From: Symbiodinium natans
Lineage: Eukaryota > Sar > Dinophyceae > Suessiales > Symbiodiniaceae
DNA: 36,505 nt
Direction: 5' to 3'
Assembly: GCA_905221605.1 (NCBI GenBank)
Contig: CAJNDS010001073.1
Coordinates: 1-36,505 of the forward strand
In this document: piece by piece, positions 18,236-28,500 of the stretch
Numbering within the stretch: position 1 is the stretch's first letter
Layout of the letters: the number at the start of each line of letters is the position of its first letter
Notes under the pieces: generated by a model
What the model saw: the letters and a program-made list of their open reading frames with translations, nothing else
Databases searched by the model: none
What the model was told of the DNA's origin: nothing
Made by a program: the position numbers and the translations under genes

Positions 18236-19215
18236 GATTGTTCCACTTCGATGGAGACTCGCTAAAGGCCACCATCGAGCTTTTCGGCAGCAAGACCCAC
18301 AATTCTGCACACCCCTAAACTACCCTAAACTACCCTAAACTACCCTAAACTACCCTAAACTACCCTAAACTACCCTAAACTACCCTAAACTACCCTAAAC
18401 TACCCTAAACCCCCAAACCCCTAAACCCCTAAAACCCCCTGAACCCCTATACCCCTAAACCCCTTAACCCCCCTAAAGCCCCTAAACCCCTAAAGCCCCT
18501 AAAACCCCTAAACCCCTCAAACCCCCTAAACCCCTAAACCCCTAAACACCTAAACCCCTAAAACCCCTAAACCCCCTAAACCCCTAAAACCCCTAAACCC
18601 CTTAAAACCCCTAAACCCCTTAAACCCCCTAAACCCCTAAAGCCCTAACCCCCCAAACCCCCAAATCCCTAAACCCTAAACCCTAAACCCTAAACCCCCC
18701 CTAAACCCTAAACCCCTAAACCCTAAACCCCTAAACCCCTAAACCCCTAAACCCTAAACCCTAAACCCTAAACCCTAAACTATCAAGCCCTCTCCAGGCT
18801 ACCCACCCTGTCGCCACCTCGGCACTTGGACTGCCTGGCAGCGGTGGAGCCGGTTGATGGGCAGGAGCTCTCCTACAGCACCTTGCAAGGGTTTAGGGTT
18901 TAGGGTTTAAGGTTTAGGGTTTAGGGTTTAGGGTTTAGGGTTTAGGGTTTAGAGAACATGGTAGGTTCCACGGTGTAATGTTCAGGGTTTTGGGGGGTGT
19001 GTGTGGGGTGCGTGGATGCTTGTTTGGGATGTTCTTGGAGGCAGGGTTTAATTCGAGTTTAGGGTTTAGGGCCAGACTCTAACCCTAAACCCTAAACCCT
19101 AAATCCCAAAACCCTAAACCCTAAACCCTATTTAGGCAATGCTCTGAAGCTCCAACCCCGCAGATACAACTTGTTCTGGTTTCTTCTCGAGGAGCCTGAA
19201 AAAAAGACACCGTAA
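18236..19215 (+). CDS. Unknown protein, 3 terminal exons
   Basis: Exon from 18236 after TTTCTCAG (LFHFDGDSLKATIELFGSK, end unclear near 18312), exon 18798-18890 (LPTLSPPRHLDCLAAVEPV...) and exon 19164-19215 (YNLFWFLLEEPEKKTP, stop TAA 19213-19215). The last two join in phase through a split Gly codon. The intron between the first two is about 480 bp of telomere-like repeat of three different unit types. Start not found; no family recognised. Confidence 0.55.
18313..18412. repeat. 10-bp tandem array TACCCTAAAC
   Basis: Ten near-identical 10-bp units, a telomere-like variant that is homogeneous within the block. Confidence 0.97.
18413..18780. repeat. C-strand telomere-like array, mostly 8-bp CCCCTAAA
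   Basis: Mixed CCCCTAAA and CCCTAAA units with occasional CCCCCTAAA, reaching to within 18 bp of the exon at 18798. Confidence 0.95.
18891..18953. repeat. G-strand telomere-type array
   Basis: Starts at the donor GTTTAGGG of exon 18798-18890. The same intron ends with a C-strand array at 19083-19131. Confidence 0.94.
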
Positions 19216-19253
19216 CAAGGGGGGCTATACGACTTGCAATATGACCATCGGAC

Positions 19254-19340
19254 CCTAAACCCTAGTCCCTAAACCCTAAACCCTAAACCCTAAACCCTAA
19301 ACCCTAAACCCTAAACCCTAAACCCTAAACCCTAAACCCC
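19254..19340. repeat. C-strand telomere-type array
   Basis: About 12 units, downstream of the stop at 19215. Confidence 0.95.
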
Positions 19341-19353
19341 CCCATGATGATAA

Positions 19354-19468
19354 CATCCTGTGGGTGGTTCTCTAAATGAAGGTCCCTTCTTGGGTCCCCC
19401 TGTAGAGTACGGACGCCTTGGTGTTTCAAGGACCCCAAAGGGACCCTCAGAAAAGAGAACTGCCCATG
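19354..19468. mobile_element. MITE family 6, copy 2
   Basis: GGTTCTCTAAATGAAGGTCCC at the left pairs imperfectly with GGGACCCTCAGAAAAGAGAAC at the right. Confidence 0.65.
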
Positions 19469-19490
19469 TAAGTTCCATGACTAAACCCAA

Positions 19491-19586
19491 AACCCTAAAC
19501 CCTAAACCCTAAACCCTAAACCCTAAACCCTAAACCCTAAACCCTAGACCCTAAACCCTAAACCCTAAACCCTAAACCCTAAACCT
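19491..19586. repeat. C-strand telomere-type array
   Basis: About 13 units, ending just before the exon at 19593. Confidence 0.95.
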
Positions 19587-19592
19587 CCCAAG

Positions 19593-22500
19593 GCGACCTC
19601 TCCAGGGAGGAGAAAGTCTCCTTCCAGAAGTCCGTGGAGCAAAAGATTTCGCACCTGATGCTGAAGGCCGTAAGAAGGGTTTAGGGTTCAGGGTTTAGGG
19701 TTCCCTAGAAGGGACCCGTAATCCCATTCCTCTTTATCATCCTTATATAAGCCTTGTATGTGCCATAAAAAGTCCGCATATACCTAAGTAGCCCCTCAGT
19801 AGCCCCTAAATAACCCCTAAGCTCCCTTAAAACTGTCCCCCTTTAGTTCCTTGAGAAGTACCCTTCTAGAAAGATGGCTTTGGGACCCATACAAACCCTG
19901 AGCTGGTTCTTAGTAAGGAATGAGGGAATGAGGTACCCCATGTCCCTATATATATATATATATATGAGGCAGGAACCTTTACGTATGATTTGACATAGGT
20001 CTTTTGTTTATATACAATGGACTATATAAACCCTAATCTCTTTGGCCAGACACTTTCTGTTGCTGGCTCCTTCTGCCACAAAAGCAGAAGCATTTAAACC
20101 TTTGGAAGCTATTATAACTATTACAATTTTAAACTTCAACAGTTCAACCCTTGTTTTTTTGAGAGAAAGGGAGTAACCACAGAATTGACGAGATTTCGGG
20201 CTTAGGGTAATGGACGGAAGGTTTCTACAAAGAAAGGGTCTAACCGAGTCTAACCACAGAACTTGACGAATTTGGTGTGTAGGGTTTAGCCGAAGGCTTT
20301 TGAAGAGAAAGGGTCTAACCGACGCGCTTTGCTATTCCGTATTGTTTTTACAAAACCCACAGAAGCTACCTGAAACTAAATTGCACAACGTTCGTTTCGG
20401 TTGCTTCTTTATGTGTGCTGTCTTTGTTGAAGAAGTTGTTATTTCCGTAGACCTTGGGCCATTTCTCAATGCATTTTGTTTTGTTGTTGCAGAACAACAA
20501 ACTCTAATCGAAACTAAGTTGCTCAACTTCAATTCCTTTTTCATCTCTCTCTCTCTGAATCATGGTGGTTTCCATAGCCTTGTGCTGCTGTTCAATGCAT
20601 TTTGTTTTGTTATTGTAGTGTGAGCCACAGAATTCAATCGAAAGTCATGTGTCTAGGTCATCTGAAAGCTCTTTTATCTCTGTGTAGGTAATGAGTGCCC
20701 TTGCCTCTTCTGAAAAGGGGTCCTCCAAGGGCTCCCCTCTCTCCTTCTTCTTTTTTGGGGAATGATAGAGCTCCTTATTTACACCTTATGAAAAAGCCTT
20801 TCTCCTACTTGAAGAAGTGTTTCCTAGACAGAGATAGAGGAGATCTTCCATTTCCTCGAGAGACAGATCTTTCATTGAAAACAAATACAGGAGGACTTTC
20901 ATGTCCCATTAGGAGAGAGAGGAGCTCTCTCCTGCTGCATTAAAAGATAGAGGACATCGTTCGTGTCCAGTTTTCATTTCCTATAAAGGAGAGGGGGGAG
21001 GGGGGGGGGAGGCCGGCTTAAATAGGGTTTATTTGGAAGCTGAGGGTCGTGTTGTGGTGTGGTAGATAGAAAGGACAGGGCATGAGAAAGTAACGAGAGG
21101 AGCTCTTCAATTCCCTTCCTTATCTCCTATGCTCTTTTCCTTCTTATTGCAACAGGAGAAGACAGGAAAAGGGCTTCCATTCCCCTCTTGTTCTTCCTTT
21201 CTTGTGTTTTTGTCATTTAGAGAGGAACAGGAGAAGAGGAGGGAGAGAGAATGAGAGAGGAGAGATAACAGGAATCCAATTTCAATGGAATAGCAAAGAA
21301 AAGAATAGAAGCGAGATGAATAGAGAAGAGGGAGAAGACAAAACAAGGCGCTGAGAAGATGGCACTCTTCTTTATCTTTCCTCCCTCCCTTATCTCTCCC
21401 TTCCCTCTTTCTTTTCGAAATAAGAACAACTAAACAGGAAGAATTATGAAAAGGAGAACAGTAAGAAAAAAGAGCAGAAGAGATAGGCCGAGAAGAGGGA
21501 TATGATGAAGTACGGCAAGGTCCACGCGCAAGGAGTCACCCTCTGCCTTACCTTCCACTGCTTTATCATGCAAGTTCCTGTCTTGTGTTTTATCAGATAA
21601 AAAGAAACTAGAAGGAGAGAAGGGAAAGGGAAGTGAGAGAGGAGAGAGATAGCAAGGAGGCCATTTTATTTTTCTGGAAGGGTACTGAACAGAAGAGAGG
21701 AGACAAGAAACAAGGAGACGGAGGAACACAAGGTGCAAAGGAGATGGCACTCTTCTTTATCTGTAATCTCTCCCTTCCTTGTCTCTCCCTTTTCCCTCTA
21801 TAATTAAACAAGACAAGACTATTCTTGCTCTTCGCAGGTAGGTGCCCTCTCTCCTCTTCAGGAAGCCCCCTTGCCCTCATTTTGCTTGCTTTCTGAAACG
21901 ACAAGGAAACAACACATAGAACGAGAGGAAAGGGAATGAAACAATAGGCAGTGGAGCTCTTCAATTTGTTTCCCTATCTCTTTTTTTCTTTTCTTTTTTC
22001 ATTCAAAAAGGCAAAGAAGCTTCCTTTTGTGTGTTTTTGAGATTTAAAGGAGAACAAGAGAAGAGAAGGGAGAGAGAGCGAGAAAGGAGAGAGAAAAGAG
22101 AGGGGAGAGATCAAAAGGAATGCAACTCTAATGGGAAGAGCAATGACAAGAATGGAAGAGAAATGAAGACAGGCGAGGGAGGCGCACAAATCAGGCAAAG
22201 AGAAGACGGTGCTCGTTTTCATCTTTCCTCTGTTTCTTATTTTTCTCTTCTCTTGTTCATTTCCGTTAGAAAGAAAAGACAAAAGGAAGAACAATTAATG
22301 AACATGTAAGCAAACCCAGCTGATGCTCATGATTTCTCTCTCTCTCTATATATATGGGCGATGGAACGGGTGTCCTTCCTGATCGTTTTCTGCATCTTCA
22401 AGGGGGAAAGAAGGGCACCACCCAAGAAAGAATAGTAACATCAGATGTAGGGAGGGAAATTGAAGGGCTCCTCTCTTTACTTAGTCATTCCCTTTCCTCT

Positions 22501-25500
22501 CTTCTTATCTGTTGTTTTCTTCGCTTCAAAAAGCAAAATAAGGGAAAGGATATTTCCTGAAGAGGAGGGAGGGCACCTATCTGTAAAGAGCAATCGTTTA
22601 GAGGGGAACAGGAGAAGAGGAGCGAGAGAGAAGGAGAGAGGAGAGATACAGGGAATCCAACTTCAATGGAATAGCAAAGAAAGAATAGAAGAGAGATGAA
22701 TAGAGAAGAGGGAGAGACAAAACAAGGCGCTGAGAAGATGGCCCTTTTCTTTATCTTTCCTCCCTCCCTTATCTCTCCCTTCCCTCTTTCTTTTCGAAAT
22801 AAGAACAACTAAACAGGAAGAATTATGAAAAGGAGAACAGTAAGAAAAAAGAGCAGAAGAGATAGGCCGAGAAGAGGGATATGATGAAGTACGGCAAGGT
22901 CCACGTGCAAGGAGTCACCCTCTGCCTTACCTTCTACTGCTTTATCACGCAAGTTCCTTTCTTGTGTTTTATCAGTTAAAAAGAAACTAGAAGGAGAGAA
23001 GGGAAAGGGAAGTGAGAGAGGAGAGAGATAGCAAGGAGGCCATTTTTCTGGAGGCGTGCTGCCGTGTTTGAAGAAAGCAGGGCGGTTCAACAGTACCAAA
23101 TTTTCAAAACAACCTCTAATAAAATTTGGTACTGTTGAATCGCCTTGTTTTAAAGTTAAAGGAAACAGGGCGGCTCCGTTGCCTCTTAAAGGAATGAGAT
23201 ACTTTTTTCGAGAATGAGAAAGTGCCGTTTCCACTTCAATAGGAAAGGAAAGAGAAGCGATATGAAGCAAGCTTCTCCGCCTCTTAAAGGAATGAGGTAC
23301 TATTTATCTGAGTAGGAAATGAGAAAGTTCCTTTTCCACTTTCAATAGGAAAAGCAAGAGAAGCGATTCTGCGGCTCGGAATTCCTCTACCTGGTCCCTA
23401 CCTTGTAGCTACTTACGACATCTTGGCATTAAATGAAAGAGCCATTCATTGTTGAACTCAACACATGATGAGTTTCCTCTAGCTGGCAAAAAAGGCAACC
23501 GGACTGAGATGAATAGAGCATGAGAAAGTTCCTTTCCACTTTCAATCGGAAAGGAAAGGGAAACGGTTCTGGAACTCGGAAGTCCTCTACCTGGTCTGTA
23601 CCTTGTAGCTACTCTGCTTCTTGGTATTAAATGAAGAGCGCCATCGCTGTTTAACAAGACATGAAGAGTCCCTCAAAGCATGACAAACCCCCTCCAGTCC
23701 TCAGGAAGAAAAAAGACAGCTCCTATATCGCTTCATGCCCTGTAAGTCCTAATCGGATAGGGATCCATGAAGAGTTCGTCTAGCTGTAAACAGAGGCACC
23801 AATCTATTTCCCGATAGGAAAGGAGCATGACAAAGCAAACGAAGACATAAAGCCAAAAGCCCCTGTACTTCGTAATCGGAGAGGGGGGCGGGAGAGCGTG
23901 ACAGAGCTTTTGCCTCTTTAAACAGCAATGAAGAGAGCTCCTCTACCTCTTATAAAGGAATGCGATACGAGAAAGTTCCCTTGCCACTTATATTAATGGG
24001 AAAGGCATGAGAAACGATTCTGGAACTCGAATTCCTCTACATGGTCTCTGCTTTGTAGCTCCTCTACTTCCTAGTAGTTACTAAATGAAAAAGCTCCTTC
24101 TCCGTCTAACTTAAAACATTAAGATTTCCTCCAGCTGTTAACATGTTAACATAGGCAATGTATTTCCCACTAGGAAAGAAGCATGACAAACCCCTCCTTA
24201 CCCAGTAAGAATGAAGACATAAAGCCAAACGCCCCTTTACCTTGTAACCGGCTAAGGAATGGGAGAGCGTGACAGAGCTTTTGCCTCCTTAAACGGGAAC
24301 GAAGAGAACGCCTCTACCTCAAAGGAATGAGATACTCTTCTCTGATTACGCCATGAGAAAGTTTCTTTTCTCTTAATGGGAAAGGACAGAGAAGTGACTC
24401 TAGAAACTCGGAAGTCCCCTACCTTGTATATAGCTCCTCCACTTCTTGGTACTCAACGGAAGTTTGACTAGATTTTGTCCGTCCTCTATTCGGAGAAATC
24501 ACGAGAAAACACAATGGCCACACTCTGGTGTGATCTACTGAATCTACTCGCTGCCTTTTTACAAAAGGAGGCACGTAGATCGCACCAGACGTCCGTCCTC
24601 TGTTTGGAGAAATCACGAGAAAACGCGACTGCAAAAATCTGGCGCGACCGACTCACTGCCTTTCTACAAAAGCAGAAGCATTTAAACCTTTGCAAGCTAT
24701 TATAACTATTACTTATCTAAAACTTCAACAGGTTAACCCTTGTTTTTTGAGAGAAAGGGAGTAACCGCAGAATTGAGGAGATTTCGGGCCTAGGGTAATG
24801 GACGGAAGGTTTTTGAAGAGAAAGGGTCTAACCGAGTCTAACCACAGAATTTGACGAATTTGGTGTGTAGGGTTTAGCCGAAGGTTTTTGAAGAGAAAGG
24901 GTCTAACCGACGCGCTTTTCTATTCCGTATTGTTTTTACAAAACCCACAGAAGCTACCTGAAACTAAATTGCACAACGTTCGTTTCGGTTGCTTCTTTAT
25001 GTTTGCTGTCTTTGTTGAATAAGTTGTTCTTTCCGTAGACCTTGCGCTATTTCTCTTTTCTCAATGCATTTTGTTTTGTTCTTGCAGAACCACAAACTCT
25101 AATCGAAACTAAGTTGCTCAACTTCCCAATTCCTTTTTTGGGGCTAATATAATAAAGTATAAAGAGCGCCCGCATAATATAATAAAAGGCAAAGAGTGCA
25201 CGATATTATATTATTAATGCACGGTTCATTCATTTAATTTGTAATAAAATTGTAATGAAGGAAGCGACTGCACGGTTCACTCATTCTCTTCTTTCTCACG
25301 CTCATTCATTCAGTTCATTCGCTTTATCTTATTCTCTTCTCTTTATATTATATTATGAAAGGGTGTGAGAAAGAGAAATACCATATTATATTATGAATAA
25401 AAGGAGAAGACAACTATAATCCTAATGAAGGACGTAACGTTCATTGTGTTCATGCGTTTTAATATTAATAATACCGTGTAAATGCACGAAACATGTGAAT

Positions 25501-28500
25501 AGAACGCATGAATTTTATTGCAAATTTCTTGTCTTTTACTTTGTTCTCTTCATACTTCGTTCACACATTAATAAAGTTCATGCGCTTCACTTATAACTTC
25601 ATTAATTGTGCTCAATGGTGTTTTCAATAGCCTTGTGCTGCTGTTCAATGCGTTTTGTTTTGTTATTGTAGTGTGAGCCACAGAATTCAATCGAAAGTCA
25701 TGTGTCTAGGTCATGTGAAAGCTCTTTTATCTCTGTGTAGGTAATGAGTGCCCTTGCCTCTTCTGAAAAGGGGTCCTCCAAGGGCTCCCCTCTCTCCTTC
25801 TCTTTTAGGGAATGACAGAGCTCCTTATTTACACCTTATGAAAAAGCCTTTCTCCTACTTGAAGAAGTGTTTACTAGAAAGAGATAGAGGAGATCTTCCA
25901 TTTCCTCGAGAGACAGATCTTTCATTGAAAACGAATACAGGAGGACTTTCATGTCCCATTAGGAGAGAGAGCATGCCCAGTTTTCATTTCCTATAAAGGA
26001 GAGGGGGGAGGGCCGGGGGGGGGGGTGGGTGGCTCAAATAGGGTTTGTTTGGAAGCTAGGGCTCGGGTTTTGCCCGTGGCAAAGAGAAGACGGTATTCGT
26101 CTTCATCTTTCCTATCATTCTTGTCTTTCTTCTCTCTTGTTCGTTTCCCTTTGAAACAAAAACCCAAAGGAAAACAATGAAAATGAAAGGAACAAGCAAA
26201 TGACGAACTATGAAAAAGGAGAGAGTAAGGAAAGGAACAAAAGAGATAGGCCCTTGAAATGGGTCTGAAATTTGCAGTCTCCCAGGAAGAGGGACTGTAA
26301 AACCTAGGAAAATGATTTTTCCAAATTTTAAGGACTTGAAGGAATTTAAAGAGTTTGTGGGGGCGCGGAGCCGTGACTCATTTCAGGCCCTGACCGAGTC
26401 ACTGTTTGTGTTGAGGGGGCACGGAGCCGTGACTCATTTCGGCCCTGAAATGAGTCACTGCTTTCGTTGAGGGGGCACGGAGCCGTGACTCATTTCAGTC
26501 CCAACTAATTGAAATAATTTAGATAAAATTTGAATAATTTAAGTAATGTAAACGGGCCTGCAGATTTCACGGCTCGATTTGGCCAAATTTTGCCGGGCAG
26601 CCTCCGGGCAAAATTTGGCCAAATCGGGCTGCTCTTCGTATGCGATGAGAAATGCGTGGCTCGATTTGGCCAAATTTTGCCGGGCAGCCTCCGGGCAAAA
26701 TTTGGCCAAATCGGGCTGCTCTTCGTATGCGATGAGAAATGCGCGGCTCGATTTGGCCAAATTTTGCCGAGCAGCCTCCGGGCAAAATTTGGCCAAATCG
26801 GGCTGCTCTTCGTATGCGATGAGAAATGCGCGGCTCGATTTGGCCAAATTTTGCCGGGCAGCCTCCGGGCAAAATTTGGCCAAATCGGGCTGCTCTTCGT
26901 ATGCGATGAGAAATGCGCGGCTCGATTTGGCCAAATTTTGCCGGGCAGCCTCCGGGCAAAATTTGGCCAAATCGGGCTGCTCTTCGTGTGCGATGAGAAA
27001 TGCGCGGCTCGATTTGGCCAAATTTTGCCGGGCAGCCTCCGGGCAAAATTTGGCCAAATCGGGCTGCTCTTCGTGTGCGATGAGAAATGCGGGCATTTGC
27101 CTCCGGGCAAAATTTGGCCAAATCGGGCTGCTCTTCGTATGCGATGAGAAATGCGCGGCTCGATTTGGCCAAATTTTGCCGGGCAGCCTCCGGGCAAAAT
27201 TTGGCCAAATCGGGCTGCTCTTCGTATGCGATGAGAAATGCACGGCTCGATTTGGCCAAATTTTGCCGGGCAGCCTCCGGGCAAAATTTGGCCAAATCGG
27301 GCTGCGGGCAGCCTCCGGGAAAATTGGCCAAATCGGGCTGCTCTTCGTATGCGATGAGAAATGCGCGGCTCGATTTGGCCAAATTTTGCCGGGCAGCCTC
27401 CGGGCAAATTTTGGCCAAATCGGGCTGCTCTTCGTATGCGATGAGAAACGCGCGGCTCGATTTGACCAAATTTTGCCGGGCAGCCTCCGGGCAAAATTTG
27501 GCCATATCGGGCTGCCATGCACAAAATCTGCCTGGATCTACGCGGGGCTGTTTCTTACAAAAAAAGTGCCGCGTAGATCCAGGCAGATTTTGTCCTTCGT
27601 GTTTTTGACAAAACACCATGGGGGCTCGTCATTTAGTATTGGGGGGAGGCCCGGACTCGTGATTTAGTATTGGGAGAAGGCCCGGGCTCGTGATTTAGTA
27701 TTGGGAGAAGGCCCGGGCTCGTAATTTAGTATTGGGAGAAGGCCCGAGGCTTTTTTAATAGTTTTAAAAGTTTTAAAAGTTTTAGTAGTTTTAAAAGTTT
27801 TAAAAGTTTTGAAAGTTCAGGAATCTCATGGCCGGTTAGTATTGGAAGGAGGCCCGGGCTTGTAGTTTAGTATTGGGGGGAGGCCTGGGCTCGTAATTTA
27901 GTATTGGGGGCAGGCCTGGGCTCGTGATTTAGTATTGGGGGGAGACTCGGGCTCGTAATTTAGTATTGGGGGGAGGCCCGGGCTCGTAATTTAGTATTGG
28001 GGGGAGGCCCGGGCTCGTAATTTAGTATTGGGGAGAAGCCCGGGCTCGTAATTTAGTATTGGGGGGAGGCCCGGGCTCGTGGTTTTGTATTGGGGAGAGG
28101 CCCGGGGCCCTGTCCAGGAAATTCCTGAACTTTTAAAACTTTTAAAACTTCTAAAAAATAATAAAAACTATTAAAACTATTAAAACAATTAAAAAGGCTT
28201 CTTTTTAATAGTTTTAATAGTTTGGGAGGCTTTTTAAAAGTTCAAACTATTAAAACTATTAAAACTTTAAAAAAAAGGCCTGGCCTGGAGATTCCCGAAC
28301 TTTTAAAACTTTTAAAACTTTTAAAACTATTAAAACTATTAAAACTATTAAAACTTTTAAAAAGGCTTCTTTTTAATAGTTTTAATAGTTTGGGAGGCTT
28401 TTTAAAAGTTCAAACTATTAAAACTATTAGAACTATTAAAAGGAAGCCCTTTTATTAGTTTTAATAGTTTTAATAGTTTTAATAGTTTTAAAAGTTCAGG

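Noticed and set aside
21050-24470. Many 70-150-codon minus-strand frames rich in Ser/Leu/Pro/Phe
   Set aside because: They follow the purine/pyrimidine strand skew and are repeated in duplication B; no Met-context, domain or codon bias.
26505-27667. Open frames of 170-360 codons on both strands
   Set aside because: They come from the 87-bp satellite; the period is a multiple of three, so many frames stay open. Products are pure repeats of a non-coding unit.
26571-28105. CRISPR-like array of repeats and spacers
   Set aside because: Units are contiguous satellites of 87 and 31 bp without variable spacers, in a eukaryotic context.
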